DNA of 64,000 bases from the NCBI RefSeq assembly GCF_000744605.1, contig NZ_JQMG01000001.1:2577990-2641989 (forward strand). The letters are read 5' to 3'. Shown here piece after piece: positions 53,101 to 64,000 of this stretch (positions within the stretch are counted from its first letter, which is position 1; each line of letters starts with the position of its first letter). The DNA is from Methylotenera sp. L2L1. Its GTDB lineage: Bacteria; Pseudomonadota; Gammaproteobacteria; Burkholderiales; Methylophilaceae. The notes beneath the pieces were generated by a model. The model made no database searches. It saw nothing but the letters and a program-made list of their open reading frames with translations, and was not told the DNA's origin. The translations under genes and the position numbers were made by a program.

Positions 53101-56100
53101 CGTCGCTGTTCAACACCAGACTGCCGTACGTTAGGTTGCCACTGTAGGCGCTGATCGGGGTCGCGTTGCTGTCTGCACCGACCGTGTCGTTGCTGAGCAC
53201 TGTGCCGCTCACCGTGTTCGGGGCGGCGTCTTCTGTGATGCTGGCGCTGTCGTTCACCGCCACTGGGCTGCTGTCGGTGATCACGATGTCGAGGTTATTG
53301 ATCGGACTGGTGGCGCCTAGGTCGTCGGTCACGCTAATCGCGATGCTATCGGTGACATCGCCGTTGACGCTTTGTACGTTCGGGTCGTAGGTGTAGCTGA
53401 CGACGCCTGTGCCGGCATTGTAGCCAGTCAGGATCAGGGTGCCTTCGCCAGTGTTGATGCTGACTGGGCTGCTGCCAAGATTGCCGAGTTGTGCTTCGGT
53501 CACGGTGGTGCCGCCTACGCTAATGCTGGCGAGGCCGGCCGGGGTGCTGACACTGAAGCTACCTGCCGTCGCGCCTGCGGTCTCAGGCAAGGTGCTGTCG
53601 CCAGCCGCAAGGCCGTTGGTGTCAGGGATACTGACGCTAGGCGCGCCATCGGTGTTGCCGTTAATGGTGATGTTGAGCACGGCTGTCGTTGTCGTGCCGT
53701 CGCCATCGGTCAGCGTGTAGGTGTAGCTGTCGATCAAGGTTTGACCGTTGTTGAGCGCGTTCACCGCTGGGTTGGCGTTGTTCAGTGTGTAGCTGTAAGT
53801 GCCGTCGCTGTTCAACACCAGACTGCCGTACGTTAGGTTGCCACTGTAGGCGCTGATCGGGGTCGCGTTGCTGTCTGCACCGACCGTGTCGTTGCTGAGC
53901 ACTGTGCCGCTCACCGTGTTCGGGGCGGCGTCTTCTGTGATGCTGGCGCTGTCGTTCACCGCCACTGGGCTGCTGTCGGTGATCACGATGTCGAGGTTAT
54001 TGATCGGACTGGTGGCGCCTAGGTCGTCGGTCACGCTAATCGCGATGCTATCGGTGACATCGCCGTTGACGCTTTGTACGTTCGGGTCGTAGGTGTAGCT
54101 GACGACGCCTGTGCCGGCATTGTAGCCAGTCAGGATCAGGGTGCCTTCGCCAGTGTTGATGCTGACTGGGCTGCTGCCAAGATTGCCGAGTTGTGCTTCG
54201 GTCACGGTGGTGCCGCCTACGCTAATGCTGGCGAGGCCGGCCGGGGTGCTGACACTGAAGCTACCTGCCGTCGCGCCTGCGGTCTCAGGCAAGGTGCTGT
54301 CGCCAGCCGCAAGGCCGTTGGTGTCAGGGATACTGACGCTAGGCGCGCCATCGGTGTTGCCGTTAATGGTGATGTTGAGCACGGCTGTCGTTGTCGTGCC
54401 GTCGCCATCGGTCAGCGTGTAGGTGTAGCTGTCGATCAAGGTTTGACCGTTGTTGAGCGCGTTCACCGCTGGGTTGGCGTTGTTCAGTGTGTAGCTGTAA
54501 GTGCCGTCGCTGTTCAACACCAGACTGCCGTACGTTAGGTTGCCACTGTAGGCGCTGATCGGGGTCGCGTTGCTGTCTGCACCGACCGTGTCGTTGCTGA
54601 GCACTGTGCCGCTCACCGTGTTCGGGGCGGCGTCTTCTGTGATGCTGGCGCTGTCGTTCACCGCCACTGGGCTGCTGTCGGTGATCACGATGTCGAGGTT
54701 ATTGATCGGACTGGTGGCGCCTAGGTCGTCGGTCACGCTAATCGCGATGCTATCGGTGACATCGCCGTTGACGCTTTGTACGTTCGGGTCGTAGGTGTAG
54801 CTGACGACGCCTGTGCCGGCATTGTAGCCAGTCAGGATCAGGGTGCCTTCGCCAGTGTTGATGCTGACTGGGCTGCTGCCAAGATTGCCGAGTTGTGCTT
54901 CGGTCACGGTGGTGCCGCCTACGCTAATGCTGGCGAGGCCGGCCGGGGTGCTGACACTGAAGCTACCTGCCGTCGCGCCTGCGGTCTCAGGCAAGGTGCT
55001 GTCGCCAGCCGCAAGGCCGTTGGTGTCAGGGATACTGACGCTAGGCGCGCCATCGGTGTTGCCGTTAATGGTGATGTTGAGCACGGCTGTCGTTGTCGTG
55101 CCGTCGCCATCGGTCAGCGTGTAGGTGTAGCTGTCGATCAAGGTTTGACCGTTGTTGAGCGCGTTCACCGCTGGGTTGGCGTTGTTCAGTGTGTAGCTGT
55201 AAGTGCCGTCGCTGTTCAACACCAGACTGCCGTACGTTAGGTTGCCACTGTAGGCGCTGATCGGGGTCGCGTTGCTGTCTGCACCGACCGTGTCGTTGCT
55301 GAGCACTGTGCCGCTCACCGTGTTCGGGGCGGCGTCTTCTGTGATGCTGGCGCTGTCGTTCACCGCCACTGGGCTGCTGTCGGTGATCACGATGTCGAGG
55401 TTATTGATCGGACTGGTGGCGCCTAGGTCGTCGGTCACGCTAATCGCGATGCTATCGGTGACATCGCCGTTGACGCTTTGTACGTTCGGGTCGTAGGTGT
55501 AGCTGACGACGCCTGTGCCGGCATTGTAGCCAGTCAGGATCAGGGTGCCTTCGCCAGTGTTGATGCTGACTGGGCTGCTGCCAAGATTGCCGAGTTGTGC
55601 TTCGGTCACGGTGGTGCCGCCTACGCTAATGCTGGCGAGGCCGGCCGGGGTGCTGACACTGAAGCTACCTGCCGTCGCGCCTGCGGTCTCAGGCAAGGTG
55701 CTGTCGCCAGCCGCAAGGCCGTTGGTGTCAGGGATACTGACGCTAGGCGCGCCATCGGTGTTGCCGTTAATGGTGATGTTGAGCACGGCTGTCGTTGTCG
55801 TGCCGTCGCCATCGGTCAGCGTGTAGGTGTAGCTGTCGATCAAGGTTTGACCGTTGTTGAGCGCGTTCACCGCTGGGTTGGCGTTGTTCAGTGTGTAGCT
55901 GTAAGTGCCGTCGCTGTTCAACACCAGACTGCCGTACGTTAGGTTGCCACTGTAGGCGCTGATCGGGGTCGCGTTGCTGTCTGCACCGACCGTGTCGTTG
56001 CTGAGCACTGTGCCGCTCACCGTGTTCGGGGCGGCGTCTTCTGTGATGCTGGCGCTGTCGTTCACCGCCACTGGGCTGCTGTCGGTGATCACGATGTCGA

Positions 56101-59100
56101 GGTTATTGATCGGACTGGTGGCGCCTAGGTCGTCGGTCACGCTAATCGCGATGCTATCGGTGACATCGCCGTTGACGCTTTGTACGTTCGGGTCGTAGGT
56201 GTAGCTGACGACGCCTGTGCCGGCATTGTAGCCAGTCAGGATCAGGGTGCCTTCGCCAGTGTTGATGCTGACTGGGCTGCTGCCAAGATTGCCGAGTTGT
56301 GCTTCGGTCACGGTGGTGCCGCCTACGCTAATGCTGGCGAGGCCGGCCGGGGTGCTGACACTGAAGCTACCTGCCGTCGCGCCTGCGGTCTCAGGCAAGG
56401 TGCTGTCGCCAGCCGCAAGGCCGTTGGTGTCAGGGATACTGACGCTAGGCGCGCCATCGGTGTTGCCGTTAATGGTGATGTTGAGCACGGCTGTCGTTGT
56501 CGTGCCGTCGCCATCGGTCAGCGTGTAGGTGTAGCTGTCGATCAAGGTTTGACCGTTGTTGAGCGCGTTCACCGCTGGGTTGGCGTTGTTCAGTGTGTAG
56601 CTGTAAGTGCCGTCGCTGTTCAACACCAGACTGCCGTACGTTAGGTTGCCACTGTAGGCGCTGATCGGGGTCGCGTTGCTGTCTGCACCGACCGTGTCGT
56701 TGCTGAGCACTGTGCCGCTCACCGTGTTCGGGGCGGCGTCTTCTGTGATGCTGGCGCTGTCGTTCACCGCCACTGGGCTGCTGTCGGTGATCACGATGTC
56801 GAGGTTATTGATCGGACTGGTGGCGCCTAGGTCGTCGGTCACGCTAATCGCGATGCTATCGGTGACATCGCCGTTGACGCTTTGTACGTTCGGGTCGTAG
56901 GTGTAGCTGACGACGCCTGTGCCGGCATTGTAGCCAGTCAGGATCAGGGTGCCTTCGCCAGTGTTGATGCTGACTGGGCTGCTGCCAAGATTGCCGAGTT
57001 GTGCTTCGGTCACGGTGGTGCCGCCTACGCTAATGCTGGCGAGGCCGGCCGGGGTGCTGACACTGAAGCTACCTGCCGTCGCGCCTGCGGTCTCAGGCAA
57101 GGTGCTGTCGCCAGCCGCAAGGCCGTTGGTGTCAGGGATACTGACGCTAGGCGCGCCATCGGTGTTGCCGTTAATGGTGATGTTGAGCACGGCTGTCGTT
57201 GTCGTGCCGTCGCCATCGGTCAGCGTGTAGGTGTAGCTGTCGATCAAGGTTTGACCGTTGTTGAGCGCGTTCACCGCTGGGTTGGCGTTGTTCAGTGTGT
57301 AGCTGTAAGTGCCGTCGCTGTTCAACACCAGACTGCCGTACGTTAGGTTGCCACTGTAGGCGCTGATCGGGGTCGCGTTGCTGTCTGCACCGACCGTGTC
57401 GTTGCTGAGCACTGTGCCGCTCACCGTGTTCGGGGCGGCGTCTTCTGTGATGCTGGCGCTGTCGTTCACCGCCACTGGGCTGCTGTCGGTGATCACGATG
57501 TCGAGGTTATTGATCGGACTGGTGGCGCCTAGGTCGTCGGTCACGCTAATCGCGATGCTATCGGTGACATCGCCGTTGACGCTTTGTACGTTCGGGTCGT
57601 AGGTGTAGCTGACGACGCCTGTGCCGGCATTGTAGCCAGTCAGGATCAGGGTGCCTTCGCCAGTGTTGATGCTGACTGGGCTGCTGCCAAGATTGCCGAG
57701 TTGTGCTTCGGTCACGGTGGTGCCGCCTACGCTAATGCTGGCGAGGCCGGCCGGGGTGCTGACACTGAAGCTACCTGCCGTCGCGCCTGCGGTCTCAGGC
57801 AAGGTGCTGTCGCCAGCCGCAAGGCCGTTGGTGTCAGGGATACTGACGCTAGGCGCGCCATCGGTGTTGCCGTTAATGGTGATGTTGAGCACGGCTGTCG
57901 TTGTCGTGCCGTCGCCATCGGTCAGCGTGTAGGTGTAGCTGTCGATCAAGGTTTGACCGTTGTTGAGCGCGTTCACCGCTGGGTTGGCGTTGTTCAGTGT
58001 GTAGCTGTAAGTGCCGTCGCTGTTCAACACCAGACTGCCGTACGTTAGGTTGCCACTGTAGGCGCTGATCGGGGTCGCGTTGCTGTCTGCACCGACCGTG
58101 TCGTTGCTGAGCACTGTGCCGCTCACCGTGTTCGGGGCGGCGTCTTCTGTGATGCTGGCGCTGTCGTTCACCGCCACTGGGCTGCTGTCGGTGATCACGA
58201 TGTCGAGGTTATTGATCGGACTGGTGGCGCCTAGGTCGTCGGTCACGCTAATCGCGATGCTATCGGTGACATCGCCGTTGACGCTTTGTACGTTCGGGTC
58301 GTAGGTGTAGCTGACGACGCCTGTGCCGGCATTGTAGCCAGTCAGGATCAGGGTGCCTTCGCCAGTGTTGATGCTGACTGGGCTGCTGCCAAGATTGCCG
58401 AGTTGTGCTTCGGTCACGGTGGTGCCGCCTACGCTAATGCTGGCGAGGCCGGCCGGGGTGCTGACACTGAAGCTACCTGCCGTCGCGCCTGCGGTCTCAG
58501 GCAAGGTGCTGTCGCCAGCCGCAAGGCCGTTGGTGTCAGGGATACTGACGCTAGGCGCGCCATCGGTGTTGCCGTTAATGGTGATGTTGAGCACGGCTGT
58601 CGTTGTCGTGCCGTCGCCATCGGTCAGCGTGTAGGTGTAGCTGTCGATCAAGGTTTGACCGTTGTTGAGCGCGTTCACCGCTGGGTTGGCGTTGTTCAGT
58701 GTGTAGCTGTAAGTGCCGTCGCTGTTCAACACCAGACTGCCGTACGTTAGGTTGCCACTGTAGGCGCTGATCGGGGTCGCGTTGCTGTCTGCACCGACCG
58801 TGTCGTTGCTGAGCACTGTGCCGCTCACCGTGTTCGGGGCGGCGTCTTCTGTGATGCTGGCGCTGTCGTTCACCGCCACTGGGCTGCTGTCGGTGATCAC
58901 GATGTCGAGGTTATTGATCGGACTGGTGGCGCCTAGGTCGTCGGTCACGCTAATCGCGATGCTATCGGTGACATCGCCGTTGACGCTTTGTACGTTCGGG
59001 TCGTAGGTGTAGCTGACGACGCCTGTGCCGGCATTGTAGCCAGTCAGGATCAGGGTGCCTTCGCCAGTGTTGATGCTGACTGGGCTGCTGCCAAGATTGC

Positions 59101-62100
59101 CGAGTTGTGCTTCGGTCACGGTGGTGCCGCCTACGCTAATGCTGGCGAGGCCGGCCGGGGTGCTGACACTGAAGCTACCTGCCGTCGCGCCTGCGGTCTC
59201 AGGCAAGGTGCTGTCGCCAGCCGCAAGGCCGTTGGTGTCAGGGATACTGACGCTAGGCGCGCCATCGGTGTTGCCGTTAATGGTGATGTTGAGCACGGCT
59301 GTCGTTGTCGTGCCGTCGCCATCGGTCAGCGTGTAGGTGTAGCTGTCGATCAAGGTTTGACCGTTGTTGAGCGCGTTCACCGCTGGGTTGGCGTTGTTCA
59401 GTGTGTAGCTGTAAGTGCCGTCGCTGTTCAACACCAGACTGCCGTACGTTAGGTTGCCACTGTAGGCGCTGATCGGGGTCGCGTTGCTGTCTGCACCGAC
59501 CGTGTCGTTGCTGAGCACTGTGCCGCTCACCGTGTTCGGGGCGGCGTCTTCTGTGATGCTGGCGCTGTCGTTCACCGCCACTGGGCTGCTGTCGGTGATC
59601 ACGATGTCGAGGTTATTGATCGGACTGGTGGCGCCTAGGTCGTCGGTCACGCTAATCGCGATGCTATCGGTGACATCGCCGTTGACGCTTTGTACGTTCG
59701 GGTCGTAGGTGTAGCTGACGACGCCTGTGCCGGCATTGTAGCCAGTCAGGATCAGGGTGCCTTCGCCAGTGTTGATGCTGACTGGGCTGCTGCCAAGATT
59801 GCCGAGTTGTGCTTCGGTCACGGTGGTGCCGCCTACGCTAATGCTGGCGAGGCCGGCCGGGGTGCTGACACTGAAGCTACCTGCCGTCGCGCCTGCGGTC
59901 TCAGGCAAGGTGCTGTCGCCAGCCGCAAGGCCGTTGGTGTCAGGGATACTGACGCTAGGCGCGCCATCGGTGTTGCCGTTAATGGTGATGTTGAGCACGG
60001 CTGTCGTTGTCGTGCCGTCGCCATCGGTCAGCGTGTAGGTGTAGCTGTCGATCAAGGTTTGACCGTTGTTGAGCGCGTTCACCGCTGGGTTGGCGTTGTT
60101 CAGTGTGTAGCTGTAAGTGCCGTCGCTGTTCAACACCAGACTGCCGTACGTTAGGTTGCCACTGTAGGCGCTGATCGGGGTCGCGTTGCTGTCTGCACCG
60201 ACCGTGTCGTTGCTGAGCACTGTGCCGCTCACCGTGTTCGGGGCGGCGTCTTCTGTGATGCTGGCGCTGTCGTTCACCGCCACTGGGCTGCTGTCGGTGA
60301 TCACGATGTCGAGGTTATTGATCGGACTGGTGGCGCCTAGGTCGTCGGTCACGCTAATCGCGATGCTATCGGTGACATCGCCGTTGACGCTTTGTACGTT
60401 CGGGTCGTAGGTGTAGCTGACGACGCCTGTGCCGGCATTGTAGCCAGTCAGGATCAGGGTGCCTTCGCCAGTGTTGATGCTGACTGGGCTGCTGCCAAGA
60501 TTGCCGAGTTGTGCTTCGGTCACGGTGGTGCCGCCTACGCTAATGCTGGCGAGGCCGGCCGGGGTGCTGACACTGAAGCTACCTGCCGTCGCGCCTGCGG
60601 TCTCAGGCAAGGTGCTGTCGCCAGCCGCAAGGCCGTTGGTGTCAGGGATACTGACGCTAGGCGCGCCATCGGTGTTGCCGTTAATGGTGATGTTGAGCAC
60701 GGCTGTCGTTGTCGTGCCGTCGCCATCGGTCAGCGTGTAGGTGTAGCTGTCGATCAAGGTTTGACCGTTGTTGAGCGCGTTCACCGCTGGGTTGGCGTTG
60801 TTCAGTGTGTAGCTGTAAGTGCCGTCGCTGTTCAACACCAGACTGCCGTACGTTAGGTTGCCACTGTAGGCGCTGATCGGGGTCGCGTTGCTGTCTGCAC
60901 CGACCGTGTCGTTGCTGAGCACTGTGCCGCTCACCGTGTTCGGGGCGGCGTCTTCTGTGATGCTGGCGCTGTCGTTCACCGCCACTGGGCTGCTGTCGGT
61001 GATCACGATGTCGAGGTTATTGATCGGACTGGTGGCGCCTAGGTCGTCGGTCACGCTAATCGCGATGCTATCGGTGACATCGCCGTTGACGCTTTGTACG
61101 TTCGGGTCGTAGGTGTAGCTGACGACGCCTGTGCCGGCATTGTAGCCAGTCAGGATCAGGGTGCCTTCGCCAGTGTTGATGCTGACTGGCTGCTGCCAAG
61201 ATTGCCGAGTTGTGCTTCGGTCACGGTGGTGCCGCCTACGCTAATGCTGGCGAGGCCGGCCGGGGTGCTGACACTGAAGCTACCTGCCGTCGCGCCTGCG
61301 GTCTCAGGCAAGGTGCTGTCGCCAGCCGCAAGGCCGTTGGTGTCAGGGATACTGACGCTAGGCGCGCCATCGGTGTTGCCGTTAATGGTGATGTTGAGCA
61401 CGGCTGTCGTTGTCGTGCCGTCGCCATCGGTCAGCGTGTAGGTGTAGCTGTCGATCAAGGTTTGACCGTTGTTGAGCGCGTTCACCGCTGGGTTGGCGTT
61501 GTTCAGTGTGTAGCTGTAAGTGCCGTCGCTGTTCAACACCAGACTGCCGTACGTTAGGTTGCCACTGTAGGCGCTGATCGGGGTCGCGTTGCTGTCTGCA
61601 CCGACCGTGTCGTTGCTGAGCACTGTGCCGCTCACCGTGTTCGGGGCGGCGTCTTCTGTGATGCTGGCGCTGTCGTTCACCGCCACTGGGCTGCTGTCGG
61701 TGATCACGATGTCGAGGTTATTGATCGGACTGGTGGCGCCTAGGTCGTCGGTCACGCTAATCGCGATGCTATCGGTGACATCGCCGTTGACGCTTTGTAC
61801 GTTCGGGTCGTAGGTGTAGCTGACGACGCCTGTGCCGGCATTGTAGCCAGTCAGGATCAGGGTGCCTTCGCCAGTGTTGATGCTGACTGGCTGCTGCCAA
61901 GATTGCCGAGTTGTGCTTCGGTCACGGTGTGCCGCCTACGCTAATGCTGCGAGGCCGGCCGGGGTGCTGACACTGAAGCTACCTGCCGTCGCGCCTGCGG
62001 TCTCAGGCAAGGTGCTGTCGCCAGCCGCAAGGCCGTTGGTGTCAGGGATACTGACGCTAGGCGCGCATCGGTGTTGCCGTTAATGGATGTTGAGCACGCT

Positions 62101-63568
62101 GTCGTTGTCGTGCCGTCGCCATCGGTCAGCGTGTAGGTGTAGCTGTCGATCAAGGTTTGACCGTTGTTGAGCGCGTTCACCGCTGGGTTGGCGTTGTTCA
62201 GTGTGTAGCTGTAAGTGCCGTCGCTGTTCAACACCAGACTGCCGTACGTTAGGTTGCCACTGTAGGCGCTGATCGGGGTCGCGTTGCTGTCTGCACCGAC
62301 CGTGTCGTTGCTGAGCACTGTGCCGCTCACCGTGTTCGGGGGGCGTCTTCTGTGATGCTGGCGCTGTCGTTCACCGCCACTGGGCTGCTGTCGGTGATCA
62401 CGATGTCGAGGTTATTGATCGGACTGGTGGCGCCTAGGTCGTCGGTCACGCTAATCGCGATGCTATCGGTGACATCGCCGTTGACGCTTTGTACGTTCGG
62501 GTCGTAGGTGTAGCTGACGACGCCTGTGCCGGCATTGTAGCCAGTCAGGATCAGGGTGCCTTCGCCAGTGTTGATGCTGACTGGGCTGCTGCCAAGATTG
62601 CCGAGTTGTGCTTCGGTCACGGTGGTGCCGCCTACGCTAATGCTGGCGAGGCCCGGGGTGCTGACACTGAAGCTACCTGCCGTCGCGCCTGCGGTCTCAG
62701 GCAAGGTGCTGTCGCCAGCCGCAAGGCCGTTGGTGTCAGGATACTGACGCTAGGCGCCATCGGTGTTGCCGTTAATGGTGATGTTGAGCACGGCTGTCGT
62801 TGTCGTGCCGTCGCCATCGGTCAGCGTGTAGGTGTAGCTGTCGATCAAGGTTTGACCGTTGTTGAGCGCGTTCACCGCTGGGTTGGCGTTGTTCAGTGTG
62901 TAGCTGTAAGTGCCGTCGCTGTTCAACACCAGACTGCCGTACGTTAGGTTGCACTGTAGGCGCTGATCGGGTCGCGTTGCTGTCTGCACCGACCGTGTCG
63001 TTGCTGAGCACTGTGCCGCTCACCGTGTTCGGGCGGCGTCTTCTGTGATGCTTGTCGTTCACCGCCACAGTATTTCATCTTGCGATTAATAACATCTGCA
63101 AAACTATTGCCGACAATGCTGTATCAATAGGAGTTGCAGAGCCAAATTCATAAGCAAATCTAAAATTATTAAGATCGTCGTTAATTCTCAGAAGATCAAC
63201 AAACCCAAAACCATAGCTATTAGAAGAGCCACCAGGACCTGCGGCAGTTTCTTCCAACACCTCACTAATATCTTTACCCTCTTCAATCGCTTTAACAACA
63301 GTATCTATCGTGGCCACATTCACCGAACTATCCAGAGATGCAGGCACAAAGGCCTCAACAAGCTCATCTGCAAAAGCGATCAACTGCTCAGCCCGATATG
63401 GATTACTTGACCGTTGGCCAACTGCAACTCCACCTCAACACCTGCACCAGTTTTAATGGTATCCGCAGTTTGAATGTTGTCACCTAATCTCAAGTCACGC
63501 TGATTACCGTTATTTGAAATTAATGTCGCAGTACCTGTGATTGCGATGATTTTGCCGATTAATGCCAT
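47177..63568 (-). CDS. LapA-like giant RTX/VCBS/VWA adhesin (frame broken by indels near its 5' end)
   Basis: One gene in my reading, ~5470 codons once the indels are repaired. It starts at ATG 63568 with AGGA 7 nt upstream. The N-terminal retention module is MALIGKIIAITGTATLISNN..., continued after a frameshift near 63390 by EQLIAFADELVEAFVPAS..., with a TAAG cleavage motif (63237-63248) and FVDLLRIND. The 234-residue tandem repeats (16 complete, one partial) follow. The open frame below ~61189 then has further VCBS/cadherin-like domains (PVIDLDANNST..., PVGVADVFNGANS), a von Willebrand A domain with an intact MIDAS (DRSGSM, GGGTQYS, ITDGLPNSG; ~49450-48850), a PPC-like domain (~48250-47860), about seven RTX nonapeptides (GGSGNDTLL; ~47760-47530) and a C-terminal T1SS signal. 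It is exported by a type I system whose outer-membrane part is probably the TolC protein next door. Surface retention and c-di-GMP-controlled release are expected. Confidence 0.88.
51551..63068 (-). repeat. 702-bp tandem repeat array inside the giant adhesin (16 complete and one partial copy)
   Basis: Copies begin every 702 bp from 51551 to 60677, then at 61378, 62076 and 62768 because of deletions (701, 698 and 692 bp units), and a ~300-bp partial copy ends near 63068. Each unit encodes 234 residues: a VCBS-type half (VAVNDSASITEDAAPNTVSG...LTDGDGTTTTAVLNITING) and a second Ig-like half (APSVSIPDTNGLAAGDSTLP...VTDDLGATSPINNLDIVITD). The clean units read identically by eye. The array is visibly G+C-richer than the rest of the gene. 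Its boundaries at 51551 and ~63068 are abrupt. Confidence 0.95.
63237..63248 (-). other. TAAG: probable LapG cleavage site in the retention module
   Basis: Codes for Thr-Ala-Ala-Gly in VLEETAAGPGGSSNSYGFGF. By established knowledge of Pseudomonas LapA, LapG cuts between the two alanines of TAAG, after which the N-terminal plug is lost and the adhesin is released. The context (acidic helix before, Gly/Ser turn and FVDLLRI after) matches LapA-type modules. Confidence 0.8.
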
Positions 63569-63788
63569 GTTAATATCCTAAGAAATATTAGAGCTTACGG
63601 TTAAGCTTTTATGCGTTACTTAACATTAAACACCTTGAAATAGCGAAAGCATATTGTACCAATGGCCAATATGTCACCAATCACTTTAAAAAGCATCAAG
63701 CGTCCTTAAAGTTTCAAGAATCAATGGTAGTTAAGGTATGATATTTCAGGGCATTAATGTCAATCTGACATTACATTTTGGAGCATGA
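63569..63788. other. Divergent promoter region between the giant adhesin and the LapG-like gene
   Basis: About 220 bp, A/T-rich, no gene. It holds the adhesin Shine-Dalgarno on the minus strand and, for the plus-strand gene, a possible -10 (TATGAT, 63737-63742) with only a weak -35 (TTCAAG), plus GGAG at 63780-63783. Confidence 0.45.
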
Positions 63789-64000
63789 GTGACTGCTATC
63801 ATTAATAAAACATTAGGCACACAAAAGTTGCGATTATGCATCGTTGTGATGATGATGTTTTTGCCACTATGCTTTCACTATATTTCGGCAGAAGGCTATG
63901 ACGCTAACAAACTCGCCACGCTAGCCAAGCAGAAATATGGTGATGAAGCCCACGATGACTTCGTGGAATTACAACAACTCATCACAACACTGAGAAATGC
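63789..64000 (+). CDS. Probable LapG-type periplasmic cysteine protease (N-terminal part only)
   Basis: 70 codons before the window ends. A GTG start at 63789 with GGAG 5 nt upstream; the nearer ATG at 63785 stops after six codons. An N-terminal membrane or signal segment (LRLCIVVMMMFLPLCFHYISA) is followed by 'YDANKLATLAKQKYGDEAHDDFVELQQLITTLRN', which resembles the start of LapG/transglutaminase-like cysteine proteases (a helix with xYGxxA...W/F..L). The catalytic Cys-His-Asp lies beyond the edge and cannot be checked. Its position, head-to-head with a TAAG-bearing LapA-like adhesin, is the main support; LapD would be expected next. Confidence 0.65.
   Translation, partial: MTAIINKTLGTQKLRLCIVVMMMFLPLCFHYISAEGYDANKLATLAKQKYGDEAHDDFVELQQLITTLRN

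Noticed and set aside
51762..62947. Regularly spaced 74-, 93- and 154-codon open frames on the plus strand and 63-codon frames on the minus strand
   Set aside because: They recur every 702 bp and are shadows of the G+C-rich tandem repeat; they have no ribosome-binding sites and vanish outside the array.
51551..63068. The periodic array as a CRISPR or satellite
   Set aside because: Units are 702 bp, contiguous without spacers, and encode VCBS/Ig-like protein domains in the adhesin frame.

Overview
The window looks like a chromosome segment of a betaproteobacterial methylotroph of the Methylophilaceae, most like Methylotenera. This is inferred from moderate-to-low GC, an exosortase/PEP-CTERM exopolysaccharide (Eps) gene set with EpsA, EpsB and EpsL types, three PEP-CTERM proteins and many outer-membrane and secretion genes. 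No rRNA or housekeeping marker is present, so the genus is only a guess. Almost every gene lies on the minus strand.

Layout. (1) 1-2648: the left edge of an exosortase B/EPS locus, with a truncated EpsL-type outer-membrane protein, a CAAX-type membrane protease and a HAF-repeat PEP-CTERM protein. (2) 2896-21433: one long co-directional block, in transcription order TpsA giant filamentous adhesin, TpsB transporter, a DUF2341-LamG-ExbB fusion, two ExbDs, TonB, a Porin_5-type porin and a coiled-coil protein. It looks like a surface fibre exported by two-partner secretion beside a private proton-driven Ton machine. (3) 21624-27782: a secreted PstS-like protein, a PEP-CTERM protein, DsbC, the LuxR-type regulator EpsA, a lytic transglycosylase, and a compositionally foreign HEPN-like gene. 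(4) 27876-37353: a tight operon for a hybrid type II secretion/type IV pilus machine (GspG, F, E, PilM/N/O-like, a PilP/GspC-like protein, secretin, three further pseudopilins). (5) 37462-43765: sugar-nucleotide and EPS genes (NDP-sugar pyrophosphorylase, EpsB phosphotransferase, GalE), a DUF4114 PEP-CTERM protein and a PhoX-like (DUF839) protein. (6) 44393-44479: tRNA-Leu(UAA). (7) 44747-64000: a Lap-type adhesion locus with a TolC-family protein carrying an extra C-terminal domain, a giant RTX/VCBS/VWA adhesin with a TAAG retention and cleavage module, and a divergent gene start that fits the LapG protease.

The giant adhesin holds 16 complete and one partial copy of a 702-bp (234-residue) tandem repeat. 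By eye the copies are identical except over the last ~1.9 kb on the high-coordinate (gene 5') side. There only G/C deletions accumulate and break the reading frame, which I read as sequence or assembly error and not decay.

Taken together the window is a cell-surface and biofilm region with two independent giant adhesins (TPS and T1SS), EPS synthesis, PEP-CTERM sorting and a T2SS-like secretin machine. A perfect 24-bp dyad at 39438-39461 shares its core (CTAGT-N8-ACTAG) with a second dyad at 24435-24452. Both lie upstream of PEP-CTERM genes and are candidate operators of a regulator such as EpsA.
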